Assembly: GCF_001673365.1 (NCBI RefSeq)
Contig: NZ_LZLS01000214.1
Span: 50,612-114,611 of the forward strand
Direction: 5' to 3'
Length of the DNA stretch: 64,000 nt
Origin: Mycobacterium asiaticum
GTDB lineage: Bacteria > Actinomycetota > Actinomycetes > Mycobacteriales > Mycobacteriaceae
Shown here: piece by piece, positions 44,347 to 53,581 of the stretch
Layout of the letters: each line of letters starts with the position of its first letter
Numbering within the stretch: position 1 is the first letter of the stretch
The notes under the pieces: generated by a model
What the model was told of the DNA's origin: nothing
What the model saw: only the letters and a program-made list of their open reading frames with translations
The model's database searches: none
Position numbers and translations under genes: made by a program

Positions 44347-46305
44347 GTGCCAGATCCCGCCACCTATCGTCCGGCTCCCGGGTCCATCCCGGTCGAGCCG
44401 GGCGTTTACCGATTCCGGGATACTTACGGGCGCGTCATCTACGTCGGTAAAGCCAAGAGCCTGCGCAGCCGGCTGACGTCGTATTTCGCCGACGTCGCCG
44501 GCCTGCACCCGCGAACGCGTCAGATGGTGACCACCGCGGCCAAGGTCGAGTGGACGGTGGTCAACACCGAGGTCGAGGCGCTGCAGCTGGAATACAACTG
44601 GATCAAGGAGTTCGATCCGCGCTTCAACGTCCGCTACCGCGACGACAAGTCCTATCCGGTGCTCGCGGTCACCCTCAACGAGGAGTTCCCGCGGCTGATG
44701 GTCTATCGCGGGCCGCGCCGCAAAGGGGTGCGGTATTTCGGACCGTATTCGCACGCGTGGGCCATCCGGGAAACGCTGGACCTACTCACCCGGGTCTTCC
44801 CGGCGCGCACCTGTTCCAACGGAGTCTTCAAGCGGCACAATCAGATCGACCGCCCCTGCTTGCTCGGCTACATCGACAAATGTTCGGCGCCCTGTGTCGG
44901 CCGGGTGAACGCGGAGCAACACCGCCAGATCGTCATGGACTTCTGCGACTTCCTGTCGGGCAAGACCGACCGATACGCCCGCGAGCTCGAGCAGCAAATG
45001 CACGCGGCGTCCGACGAACTCGACTTCGAGCGGGCGGCGCGGCTTCGCGACGACCTGGGCGCGCTGCGGCGGGCCATGGAGAAGCAGGCCGTGGTGTTCG
45101 GTGACGGTACCGACGCCGACGTGGTCGCCTTCGCCGACGACGATCTGGAAGCCGCGGTGCAGGTCTTTCATGTGCGCGGCGGACGGGTGCGCGGGCAGCG
45201 GGGCTGGATCGTGGAGAAGTCGGCAGACCCCGGTGATACCGGCGCCGAACAGCTCGTCGAGCAGTTCCTGACGCAGTTCTACGGCGAGCAAGCCGAATTA
45301 GGGGGAGCCGCTGACGAATCCGTCAACCCGGTGCCGCGAGAGGTGCTGGTGCCGTGTCTACCCTCCAACCACGACGAGCTGGCCCGCTGGCTGTCGGGTC
45401 TGCGTGGCGCCAAGGTCGGGCTGCGGGTGCCGCGGCGCGGTGACAAGAAGGCGCTCGCCGAGACCGTGGAACGCAACGCGAAAGAGGCGCTGCAGCAACA
45501 CAAGCTGAAGCGGGCCGGCGACTTCACCGCCAGATCGGCTGCGCTGCAGAACATTCAGGAAGCCCTCGGACTGGCTGACGCCCCGCTGCGCATCGAGTGC
45601 GTCGACATCAGCCACGTCCAGGGCACCGATGTCGTGGGCTCCCTGGTGGTCTTCGAGGACGGCCTGCCGCGCAAGTCCGACTACCGGCACTTCGGAATCC
45701 GGGAAGCCGCGGGGCAGGGCCGTTCCGACGATGTGGCCTCCATCGCCGAGGTGACCCGGCGTCGGTTCTGGCGGCACCTCGCCGACCAGAAAGACCCCAA
45801 TATGCTTTCCCCCGAAGGGAAATCACGCCGCTTCGCCTACCCGCCCAACCTGTACGTCGTCGACGGCGGCGCCCCGCAGGTCAACGCGGCCAGCGCGGTA
45901 CTCGACGAACTCGGTATCACCGACGTCGCCGTCATCGGTCTGGCCAAGCGCCTGGAAGAGATCTGGGTGCCATCGGAACCGGACCCGATCATCATGCCGC
46001 GCAACAGCGAGGGGCTCTACCTGTTGCAGCGGGTGCGCGACGAGGCGCACCGTTTTGCCATCGCCTACCATCGCAGCAAGCGATCCAAGCGGATGACGGC
46101 ATCGGCGCTGGACTCCGTGCCCGGATTGGGCGAGCACCGCCGCAAGGCGCTGGTCACCCATTTCGGATCGATAGCCCGCCTCAAGGAGGCCACCGTCGAC
46201 CAGATCACCGCTGTTCCCGGAATCGGCGTGGCCACCGCCACGGCTGTCCTGGAAGCGCTGCGACCGGAGGCCGAACCCGACCCAGCGGGAGCCACCAATG
46301 ACTAA
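44347..46305 (+). CDS. uvrC: Excinuclease ABC subunit C
   Basis: This 652-residue protein has the GIY-YIG nuclease domain at the N-terminus (PGVYRFRDTYGRVIYVGKAK near 15-40), a UVR domain for UvrB contact near 205-240, and the RNase H-like C-terminal nuclease region (IECVDISHVQGTDVVGSLVVFEDG in parts near 415). Helix-hairpin-helix motifs follow at the end (VPGLGEHRRKALVTHFG, VPGIGVATATAV). It makes both incisions in nucleotide excision repair. It overlaps rapZ by 8 bases. Confidence 0.96.
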   Translation: MPDPATYRPAPGSIPVEPGVYRFRDTYGRVIYVGKAKSLRSRLTSYFADVAGLHPRTRQMVTTAAKVEWTVVNTEVEALQLEYNWIKEFDPRFNVRYRDDKSYPVLAVTLNEEFPRLMVYRGPRRKGVRYFGPYSHAWAIRETLDLLTRVFPARTCSNGVFKRHNQIDRPCLLGYIDKCSAPCVGRVNAEQHRQIVMDFCDFLSGKTDRYARELEQQMHAASDELDFERAARLRDDLGALRRAMEKQAVVFGDGTDADVVAFADDDLEAAVQVFHVRGGRVRGQRGWIVEKSADPGDTGAEQLVEQFLTQFYGEQAELGGAADESVNPVPREVLVPCLPSNHDELARWLSGLRGAKVGLRVPRRGDKKALAETVERNAKEALQQHKLKRAGDFTARSAALQNIQEALGLADAPLRIECVDISHVQGTDVVGSLVVFEDGLPRKSDYRHFGIREAAGQGRSDDVASIAEVTRRRFWRHLADQKDPNMLSPEGKSRRFAYPPNLYVVDGGAPQVNAASAVLDELGITDVAVIGLAKRLEEIWVPSEPDPIIMPRNSEGLYLLQRVRDEAHRFAIAYHRSKRSKRMTASALDSVPGLGEHRRKALVTHFGSIARLKEATVDQITAVPGIGVATATAVLEALRPEAEPDPAGATND

Positions 46306-47179
46306 TGACGAACCCGCCGGCATCGACGTCGTTCTGGTGACCGGGTTGTCAGGCGCCGGGCGCGGTACGGCGGCCAAGGTGCTCGAGGACCTGGGGTGGT
46401 ACGTCGCCGACAACCTGCCGCCCCAGTTGATCACGCGCATGGTGGATTTCGGTTTGGCTGCCGGATCGCGCATCACCCAGCTGGCGGTAGTGATGGACGT
46501 GCGCTCGCGCGGGTTCACCGGTGATCTGGACGAGGTGCGCAACGAACTGGCCACCCGCAACATCACTCCTCGGGTGGTGTTCATGGAAGCGTCCGACGAC
46601 ATGTTGGTGCGCCGCTACGAAAACAATCGCCGCAGTCATCCGCTGCAGGGTGAGCAGACGCTCGCCGAAGGCATTGCCGCCGAACGTCGGATGCTGGCCC
46701 AGGTGCGGGCCACCGCCGACCTGATCATCGACACCTCGACCCTGTCGGTGCGAAGCCTGCGGGAAAGCATCGAGCGGGCCTTCGGCAACAGCGGCGGCCC
46801 GACCACCAGCGTCACCGTCGAGTCCTTCGGCTTCAAGTACGGCCTGCCGATGGATGCCGACATGGTTATGGATGTCCGCTTCCTCCCCAACCCGCATTGG
46901 GTCGACGAGCTGCGCCCGCTGACCGGTCAGCATGAGCGGGTGCGGGACTACGTGTTAAGCCAACCCGGTGCGAGTGAGTTTCTGCAGACCTACCATCGGT
47001 TGCTGTCGTTGGTGGTCGACGGCTACCGGCGAGAGGGAAAGCGCTACATGACGGTTGCGATCGGCTGCACGGGAGGCAAGCACCGCAGCGTGGCGATCGC
47101 GGAAGCGCTGATGGGGCTGCTGATGTCCGATCCGCAGCTGACGGTACGGGCGCTGCACCGGGATCTGGGTCGCGAATGA
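46298..47179 (+). CDS. rapZ: RapZ/YvcJ-family nucleotide-binding protein (Rv1421)
   Basis: This 293-residue P-loop protein has Walker A GLSGAGRGTAAK near residue 16, DNLPPQLI, FMEASDDMLVRRYENNRRSHPL and the C-terminal GCTGGKHRSVAIAE block near residue 250. It belongs to the RapZ/YvcJ family, which hydrolyses GTP and in E. coli acts as an RNA adaptor in amino-sugar control. The mycobacterial role is not settled. It lies between uvrC and cuvA with overlaps, the standard actinobacterial cluster. Confidence 0.93.
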   Translation: MTNDEPAGIDVVLVTGLSGAGRGTAAKVLEDLGWYVADNLPPQLITRMVDFGLAAGSRITQLAVVMDVRSRGFTGDLDEVRNELATRNITPRVVFMEASDDMLVRRYENNRRSHPLQGEQTLAEGIAAERRMLAQVRATADLIIDTSTLSVRSLRESIERAFGNSGGPTTSVTVESFGFKYGLPMDADMVMDVRFLPNPHWVDELRPLTGQHERVRDYVLSQPGASEFLQTYHRLLSLVVDGYRREGKRYMTVAIGCTGGKHRSVAIAEALMGLLMSDPQLTVRALHRDLGRE

Positions 47180-48210
47180 ACCCGACCAACAGGGAAGGCA
47201 TTGTCGCACTGGGTGGCGGACACGGCTTGTACGCGACGCTGTCGGCGGCGCGCCGGCTGACCCCCTATGTCACGGCGGTGGTGACCGTCGCCGACGACGG
47301 CGGCTCCTCGGGTCGGCTGCGCAGCGAGTTGGACGTGGTACCGCCCGGTGATTTGCGAATGGCGTTGGCGGCGTTGGCATCCGACAGCCCGTATGGGCGG
47401 TTGTGGGCGACCATCCTGCAGCACCGGTTCGGCGGCAGCGGCGCGCTGGCCGGGCACCCGATCGGCAACCTGCTGCTGGCCGGACTGTCCGAGGTGCTGG
47501 CCGACCCGGTCGCCGCGCTGGACGAGATCGGACGCATTCTCGGTGTCAAAGGCCGGGTGCTGCCCATGTGCCCGATTGCCCTGCAGATCGAGGCAGATGT
47601 CTCGGGTCTGGAGTCCGACCCGCGGATGTTCCGGTTGATCCGTGGCCAGGTGGCGATCGCGTCGACGCCGGGCAAGGTACGCCGGGTGCGCTTGTTGCCC
47701 GCCGATCCGCCCGCGACCCGGCAGGCCGTCGACGCCATCATGTCCGCCGAGTTGGTAGTGCTGGGTCCTGGCTCGTGGTTCACCAGCGTGATCCCGCACG
47801 TACTGGTGCCCGGGCTGCTCGAGGCGTTGCGGGCCACCGCCGCCCGCAAGGCGTTGGTGCTCAATCTGGTGGCCGAGCCGGGGGAGACGGCGGGTTTCTC
47901 GGTGGAGCGCCATCTGCACGTGCTGGTCCAGCACGCTCCGGATTTCACCGTGGACGACATCATCATCGACGCCGAACGTGTGCCGAGCGATCGCGAACGT
48001 GAGCAACTGCGCCGTACCGCAACACTGCTAGAGGCCGAGGTCCACTTCGCCGACGTGGCCAGACCTGGTACACCTTTACATGACCCGGGCAAGCTGGCGG
48101 CAGCATTGGAGGCGGTGCGGGTTCGTGGCGGGAGCTCGGCGGTGCCCCCGGTGACGGGCGTGCAGGGCGCGGGCGGCAACAGACCGAGGGGTGACGACGC
48201 GTGGCGATGA
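47176..48210 (+). CDS. cuvA: CuvA/YvcK-family cell-envelope protein (Rv1422)
   Basis: This 344-residue protein has the family signatures GGGHGLYATLSAARR, VTVADDGGSSGRLR, GHPIGNLLLAGL and VLGPGSWFTSVIPHVLV, which form a CofD-like UDP-sugar-binding fold. In mycobacteria CuvA localises to growth poles and is needed for normal cell wall and carbon use. The C-terminal ~30 residues are low-complexity. It overlaps rapZ and whiA by ATGA. Confidence 0.93.
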   Translation: MNPTNREGIVALGGGHGLYATLSAARRLTPYVTAVVTVADDGGSSGRLRSELDVVPPGDLRMALAALASDSPYGRLWATILQHRFGGSGALAGHPIGNLLLAGLSEVLADPVAALDEIGRILGVKGRVLPMCPIALQIEADVSGLESDPRMFRLIRGQVAIASTPGKVRRVRLLPADPPATRQAVDAIMSAELVVLGPGSWFTSVIPHVLVPGLLEALRATAARKALVLNLVAEPGETAGFSVERHLHVLVQHAPDFTVDDIIIDAERVPSDREREQLRRTATLLEAEVHFADVARPGTPLHDPGKLAAALEAVRVRGGSSAVPPVTGVQGAGGNRPRGDDAWR

Positions 48211-49184
48211 CGACCGAAGTCAAGGACGAACTGAGTCGTCTGGTAGTCAAGTCGGTCAGTGCCCGGCGCGCGGAGGTCACGTCGCTACTGAGGTTCGCCG
48301 GCGGGTTGCACATCGTGGCGGGCCGCGTCGTCGTCGAAGCCGAGGTGGATCTGGGCAGCATTGCCCGTCGGCTGCGCAAGGACATTTTCGACCTCTATGG
48401 CTACAACGCGGTGGTGCATGTGTTGTCGGCCAGTGGAATTCGTAAGAACACCCGATATGTGCTGCGGGTGGCCAACGATGGGGAAGCGCTGGCCCGGCAG
48501 ACCGGGCTGCTCGATATGCGCGGACGTCCGGTGCGGGGACTGCCCGCACAGGTCGTCGGCGGCAGCATCGCCGACTCCGAAGCCGCTTGGCGTGGAGCCT
48601 TTCTGGCCCACGGATCGCTCACCGAACCGGGCCGCTCCTCGGCGCTGGAGGTCAGCTGCCCCGGCCCGGAGGCCGCACTGGCGCTGGTCGGGGCGGCACG
48701 CCGGCTCGGCGTGAGCGCCAAGGCGCGCGAGGTGCGCGGAGCCGACCGGGTGGTGGTGCGCGACGGTGAGGCGATCGGTGCTCTGCTGACTCGGATGGGC
48801 GCCCAGGACACGCGGCTGATCTGGGAGGAACGACGGCTGCGTCGCGAAGTGCGCGCCACGGCCAACCGGCTGGCCAACTTCGACGATGCGAACCTGCGCC
48901 GCTCGGCACGCGCGGCGGTGGCCGCGGCCGCCCGAGTGGAGCGCGCTTTGGAGATCCTCGGCGATACCGTCCCCGACCATCTGGCCACCGCTGGCCGGTT
49001 GCGCGTCGAGCACCGGCAGGCCTCGCTGGAGGAACTGGGTCGGCTCGCCGATCCCCCGATGACGAAAGATGCTGTGGCAGGCCGCATTCGGCGGTTGCTG
49101 TCGATGGCTGATCGGAAAGCGAAAGTGGACGGCATTCCCGACACCGAGTCGGCGGTGACCCCCGACCTGCTCGAGGACGCCTAA
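48207..49184 (+). CDS. whiA: Sporulation-type regulator WhiA
   Basis: This 325-residue protein has an N-terminal LAGLIDADG-like domain in two halves (SARRAEVTSLLRFAGGL and AFLAHGSLTEPGRSSALEVSC) and a C-terminal HTH (RQASLEELGRLADPPMTKDAVAGRIRRLL in parts). WhiA controls cell division genes with WhiB. The ATG at 48207 overlaps the cuvA stop and gives exactly the length of the M. tuberculosis protein; the GTG at 48201 is an alternative. The sequence is almost identical to that homologue. Confidence 0.95.
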   Translation: MTTEVKDELSRLVVKSVSARRAEVTSLLRFAGGLHIVAGRVVVEAEVDLGSIARRLRKDIFDLYGYNAVVHVLSASGIRKNTRYVLRVANDGEALARQTGLLDMRGRPVRGLPAQVVGGSIADSEAAWRGAFLAHGSLTEPGRSSALEVSCPGPEAALALVGAARRLGVSAKAREVRGADRVVVRDGEAIGALLTRMGAQDTRLIWEERRLRREVRATANRLANFDDANLRRSARAAVAAAARVERALEILGDTVPDHLATAGRLRVEHRQASLEELGRLADPPMTKDAVAGRIRRLLSMADRKAKVDGIPDTESAVTPDLLEDA

Positions 49185-49194
49185 CCCTTCTTCT

Positions 49195-49256
49195 CCGCGA
49201 ACCGAACCGGGCCGCGATTTCGGGCCGAGGATTTCGCAGTGTGGTTGGGTTCGCGC
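49195..49256. repeat. Interspersed palindrome between whiA and the WS/DGAT gene
   Basis: Arms CGCGAACCGAACC (49196-49208) and its near complement (49243-49255) match at 12 of 13 positions. The right half matches the one at 41304-41324 in about 17 of 21 positions, so the two are copies of one family. Confidence 0.6.
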
Positions 49257-49268
49257 AAAGGAAAGGGC

Positions 49269-49274
49269 TACGGT
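49269..49274 (+). promoter_or_regulatory. -10 hexamer of a predicted leaderless promoter (WS/DGAT gene)
   Basis: TACGGT ends 6 bases before the ATG at 49281. It sits just after the palindrome. Confidence 0.45.
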
Positions 49275-49280
49275 CGGGGG

Positions 49281-50666
49281 ATGAAACGGCTCTCGAGTGT
49301 TGATGCAGCGTTCTGGTCCGCCGAAACCGCAGGTTGGCACATGCATGTCGGTGCGCTGGCGATTTGTGATCCAAGGCACGCACCCGACTACAGCTTCCAG
49401 CGATTGCGTGAACTGCTCATCGAGCGCCTGCCCGAGATCCCGCAGCTGCGCTGGCGGGTGACTGGCGCCCCGCTCGGACTGGACCGGCCGTGGTTCGTCG
49501 AGGACGAGGAACTCGACATCGACTTCCATGTCCGGCGCATCGGTGTCCCGGCGCCCGGCGGGCGGCGCGAGGTCGAGGAACTGGTCGGCCGGTTGATGTC
49601 CTACAAGCTGGACCGCTCGCGACCGCTGTGGGAACTGTGGGTGATCGAGGGCGTCGAAGGCGGTCGCATCGCCACGCTGACCAAAATGCACCATGCGATC
49701 GTCGACGGCGTCTCGGGGGCCGGGCTCGGCGAGATTCTGTTGGACGTCACGCCGGAACCGCGTGCGCCACAGAAGGAAACGGTCGGATTCGTCGGCTTCA
49801 CCATTCCCGGCCTGGAACGCCGGGCACTGGGTGCGCTGATCAACGTCGGGATCATGACGCCGTTCCGCATCGCCCGGTTGCTCGAGCAGACCGTGCGTCA
49901 GCAGATCGCCGCGCTGGGGGTGGGCGCCAGACCGCCGCGCTACTTCGACGCGCCCAAGACCAGGTTCAACGCCTCGGTGTCACCACACCGGCGCATCACC
50001 GGCTGTCGGGTCGAGCTGGACCGGGTCAAGGCCGTCAAGGACGCCTTCGGGGTCAAGCTCAACGATGTGGTGCTCGCGTTGGTGGCCGGCGCGGCGCGCG
50101 AATATTTGCAGAAGCGCGACGAGTTGCCCTACAAGCCGTTGATCGCACAGATTCCGGTGTCGACTCGCACCGATCAGAACCAGTCGGACGTCGGTAACCA
50201 GATCAGTTCGATGACGGCCTCACTTGCCACCGACATCGATGATCCGACCGAGCGGCTCTTGGCGATTCACGAAAGCACCAGGAACGCCAAGGAAATGGCG
50301 AAGGCGTTGTCGGCGCATCAGATCATGGGGCTCACCGAGACCACCCCGCCCGGGTTGCTGCAATTGGCCGCCCGCGCCTACACGGCCAGCGGCTTGTCGC
50401 ACAACCTGGCCCCGATCAACCTCGTCGTCTCCAACGTTCCGGGTCCGCCCTTCCCGCTGTACATGGCCGGCGCCAAGCTGGACTCGCTGGTCCCGCTCGG
50501 TCCGCCGGTGATGGACGTCGCACTCAACATCACCTGTTTCTCTTACCAGGACTGCCTGGACTTCGGTTTCGTGACGACGCCGGAGGTGGCCAACGACATC
50601 GACGAGATGGCCGACGCCATCGAACCGGCGCTGGCCGAGTTGGAAGCTGCGGCCGACTTGCGGTAG
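49281..50666 (+). CDS. Wax ester synthase/diacylglycerol acyltransferase family protein (Rv1425-like)
   Basis: This 461-residue protein has the catalytic HHxxxDG motif (KMHHAIVDGVSG near residue 135), the N-terminal MKRLSSVDAAFWSAETAGWHMHVGAL (in parts) typical of mycobacterial WS/DGATs, and the C-terminal NLVVSNVPGPPFPLYMAG block near 380. It would esterify acyl-CoA to diacylglycerol or fatty alcohol for storage lipid. It is convergent with lipO, with 3 bases between the stops. Confidence 0.93.
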   Translation: MKRLSSVDAAFWSAETAGWHMHVGALAICDPRHAPDYSFQRLRELLIERLPEIPQLRWRVTGAPLGLDRPWFVEDEELDIDFHVRRIGVPAPGGRREVEELVGRLMSYKLDRSRPLWELWVIEGVEGGRIATLTKMHHAIVDGVSGAGLGEILLDVTPEPRAPQKETVGFVGFTIPGLERRALGALINVGIMTPFRIARLLEQTVRQQIAALGVGARPPRYFDAPKTRFNASVSPHRRITGCRVELDRVKAVKDAFGVKLNDVVLALVAGAAREYLQKRDELPYKPLIAQIPVSTRTDQNQSDVGNQISSMTASLATDIDDPTERLLAIHESTRNAKEMAKALSAHQIMGLTETTPPGLLQLAARAYTASGLSHNLAPINLVVSNVPGPPFPLYMAGAKLDSLVPLGPPVMDVALNITCFSYQDCLDFGFVTTPEVANDIDEMADAIEPALAELEAAADLR

Positions 50667-50669
50667 CGG

Positions 50670-51956
50670 CTAAGGCTTTCCGTTGCCAGACGGCGGGTTC
50701 GTCACGTACACCCAGGACAGGAATTTGGCGACGGCATCGGCGGCCTTATGCGCTCGCGGGGAACCGAAGATGTCGAACGCGTGCTGGGCGTTGGGTAGTT
50801 CGGCATAGGCGACCGGAGACTTCGACACCGCACGCAACTCCTCGACGAACTCGCGGGCTTCCTCCACCGGGATGAGCGAGTCGTCCGCTCCATGCAGCAC
50901 GAAAAATGGTGGTGCGTCCGGCTTTACGTATCTGATCGGTGACGCGTCGAGGTATATCGAACGGTGGGTCTTGATGTTCTTCTTGACCACCAATCTGCCC
51001 AACACTTCAATGAATGCGGACCGTCCCGGTGCCACGTCGGAAAACCAGTCGTAGCGGCCGTAGAACGGGACCGCGGCAGCTACCGACGTGTCGGCGGTTT
51101 CGAAGCCCGGCTGAAACTTGGCGTCATTTTCGGTCAGCGCAGCCAACGCGGTCAGATGGCCACCAGCCGAACCTCCGCTGATCGCAACGAAATTCGGGTC
51201 ACCGCCGTAGTCTGCGATGTTCTCCTTGACCCACGCCAACGCGCGCTTGACGTCGACGATGTGGTCGGGCCAGGTATGTAACGGAGACACGCGATAGTTC
51301 ATCGAGACACACACCCAGCCACGCGAAACCAGTTGGCCCATCAAGGGATACGCTTGCGGGCGACGCCACCCGATCATCCAGGCCCCGCCTGGAACTTGAA
51401 GTAGCACCGGTGCTTTGCCGTCCCGCGCCAGATCGTGACGGCGCCAGATGTCGGCCAGATTGGCCCGCCCGTGCGGCCCGTAGCGGACGATGTTCTGCTT
51501 CTCGACGAACCGCCGTCGGGCCATGGTGGTGCGTAGCGGCGGACTGCGCCGCCCACTTCGCTTGGGCTCCGTCGGCAATGCGGTCAGCTCGTCCTCGTAG
51601 TCGGGTCCGAGCTGGTCGGTCAGCGCAGATTTCAGCACCGGACCGGGAGTGACGATCCCGCGGTAGCCGATCACCGCCAACATCGCCCACGACGCCGCCG
51701 TCAACGCAAGGGCCAGCTTGCCTTTTGGGCCGGCGAAGTCGCCCCGCCGGCCGCGACGCACCGCGTCCAACAAGGAGACACCGCCGTAGACCAGCGGCAC
51801 CTCCGAGGGCGGCCAACCGAACCAGAATACCGTCGGCGCGGCGTAGGGGTTGCGGCTCAGCGGACGTAAACCGTTGGCGGCGTTGACAACTTCCACGGTT
51901 GCGCGGGTCAGCGGCCGGGGGCGGCGCAGTTCTCGCAGCACTCGTCGCAGGTTCAT
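50670..51956 (-). CDS. lipO: Alpha/beta hydrolase esterase LipO (Rv1426c)
   Basis: This 428-residue protein has a hydrophobic segment near residues 83-102, then an alpha/beta hydrolase domain. PGGAWMIGW is in the oxyanion-hole position. The nucleophile Ser is in ISGGSAGGHL near residue 260, the Asp in HGADDSLIPV near 365 and the His in NAQHAFDIF near 398. A membrane-anchored lipid esterase is inferred. It overlaps the fadD12 stop by 4 bases, forming a minus-strand operon with fadD12 and an acyltransferase gene. Confidence 0.9.
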   Translation of the reverse strand: MNLRRVLRELRRPRPLTRATVEVVNAANGLRPLSRNPYAAPTVFWFGWPPSEVPLVYGGVSLLDAVRRGRRGDFAGPKGKLALALTAASWAMLAVIGYRGIVTPGPVLKSALTDQLGPDYEDELTALPTEPKRSGRRSPPLRTTMARRRFVEKQNIVRYGPHGRANLADIWRRHDLARDGKAPVLLQVPGGAWMIGWRRPQAYPLMGQLVSRGWVCVSMNYRVSPLHTWPDHIVDVKRALAWVKENIADYGGDPNFVAISGGSAGGHLTALAALTENDAKFQPGFETADTSVAAAVPFYGRYDWFSDVAPGRSAFIEVLGRLVVKKNIKTHRSIYLDASPIRYVKPDAPPFFVLHGADDSLIPVEEAREFVEELRAVSKSPVAYAELPNAQHAFDIFGSPRAHKAADAVAKFLSWVYVTNPPSGNGKP

Positions 51957-53578
51957 GATCCGCTCACCAGTCCCTTGAGCTCGTTGCGCAGAATCTTGCC
52001 GGTGCTCCCGCGGGGCAGTTCATCGAGCAGCTTGATCTCGCGGGGCACCTTGTAATTCGCCAGGTTCTCCCGGATGTGTTGCTTGAGCGTTTCCTCGTCT
52101 GCGGTCGAACCCGGTTCCAGCACAACGAATGCCGACAACCGCTGGCCGTACTGTTCGTCGTCCACGCCGAGCACCGAGGCTTCGGCCACGTCGGGATGGG
52201 CGGCCAGCGTCTTCTCCACTTCGATCGGGTAGATGTTCTCTCCGCCGGAGACGATCATCTCGTCGTCGCGTCCCACTACGAACAACCGGCCATTCTCGTC
52301 CAGATAGCCGACGTCTCCGGAGGACATGTAACCGGCGTGGAAGTCTTTGGTTTTACCGGAGGTATAACCGTCGAATTGGCTTTCGTTGTGCACGTAGATC
52401 GTGCCGACCTCACCGGTGGGCATCTCGTTGAAATCCGAGTCCAGGATCCGGATCTGGGTTCCTTCGGCGGGCTTGCCGGCGGTGTCGGGCGCGGCCCGCA
52501 GATCGGCCGGTGTGGCGGTGGCGATCATGCCGGCCTCGGTGGCGTTGTAGTTGTTGTAGATCACGTCCCCGAATTGGTCCATGAACGAGACGACGACGTC
52601 GGGTCGCATTCGCGACCCCGAGGCCGCGGCGAACCGCAACGACTTGCCGCTGTAGCGATTTCGTACTTCGTCGGGCAGATCCATGATGCGGTCGAACATC
52701 ACCGGTACCACCGCCAGGCCGGTGGCCTGGTGCCGGTCGATCAGAGCCAGTGTGGCCTCCGGGTCGAACTTGCGTCGGGTCACCACCGTGCACGCCAGCG
52801 ACGAGGCCAGCACCAACTGCGAGAACCCCCACGCGTGGAACATCGGTGCCACGATCACAATGGGTTCCTCGGCCCGCCACGGGGTGCGGTCCAGCACGCC
52901 CTTGAGTGTCTTGATCCCACCACTACCGCCAGAGTGCTTGGCGCCCTTGGGTGTTCCGGTGGTGCCCGACGTCAGCAGGATCACCTTGCTCTTCTTGCCG
53001 GTGTTGCGTTCCGGGCGCGCGCCGGTGTGGGAGGCGATGAGTTTCTCCACGGTCACATCGTGGGATTCTTCAGTCCACGCGACGATACGGGTGGCGTTCG
53101 GGGCGTCGGCGAGCGCACGGTCGACCGTCGCGGTGAACTCCTCGTCGTAGATGATGGCGTCGACACCTTCGCGCGTGACCACCTCAGCCAGCGCCGGGCC
53201 GGCAAACGAGGTATTCAGCAAGAGGATGTCGGCGCCAATCCTGTTGGCTGCCAACAAGGAATCGACGAATCCGCGGTGGTTTCGGCACATGATGCCGACC
53301 ACCTTCGGTGCCCCACCCGGCAGGGCCCGCAGTGCCGCCGCGAACGCGTGGCCGCGCTCATCGAGCTGCCGCCAGGTCAGTGTCCCCAGCTCGTCGATGA
53401 AGCCAGGCCGGTCCGGACAACGTTGCGCCGCACCGGCAAATCCGGAAGTGAACCCGATACCTTCGCGGGCCATCGCGGCGCCCATCCGCACATACCGGTC
53501 CGGCCGCATCGGCGCGATCATGCCGGCGCGTCGCAGGGTACTGATCAGACCGCGGACCTCGTCGATTCGAGATGCCAT
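51953..53578 (-). CDS. fadD12: Fatty-acid-CoA ligase FadD12 (Rv1427c)
   Basis: This 541-residue adenylate-forming enzyme has the AMP-binding P-loop VILLTSGTTGTPKGAKH near residue 207, YNNYNATEAGM near residue 340 and the A8 hinge region YLDENGRLFVVGRDDEMIVSGGENIYP (in parts) near 430, with the C-terminal catalytic Lys in GSTGKILRNEL. It activates fatty acids as acyl-CoA. It lies 3 bases after the acyltransferase gene and overlaps lipO, so the three act in one lipid pathway. Confidence 0.93.
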   Translation of the reverse strand: MASRIDEVRGLISTLRRAGMIAPMRPDRYVRMGAAMAREGIGFTSGFAGAAQRCPDRPGFIDELGTLTWRQLDERGHAFAAALRALPGGAPKVVGIMCRNHRGFVDSLLAANRIGADILLLNTSFAGPALAEVVTREGVDAIIYDEEFTATVDRALADAPNATRIVAWTEESHDVTVEKLIASHTGARPERNTGKKSKVILLTSGTTGTPKGAKHSGGSGGIKTLKGVLDRTPWRAEEPIVIVAPMFHAWGFSQLVLASSLACTVVTRRKFDPEATLALIDRHQATGLAVVPVMFDRIMDLPDEVRNRYSGKSLRFAAASGSRMRPDVVVSFMDQFGDVIYNNYNATEAGMIATATPADLRAAPDTAGKPAEGTQIRILDSDFNEMPTGEVGTIYVHNESQFDGYTSGKTKDFHAGYMSSGDVGYLDENGRLFVVGRDDEMIVSGGENIYPIEVEKTLAAHPDVAEASVLGVDDEQYGQRLSAFVVLEPGSTADEETLKQHIRENLANYKVPREIKLLDELPRGSTGKILRNELKGLVSGS

Positions 53579-53581
53579 GGC

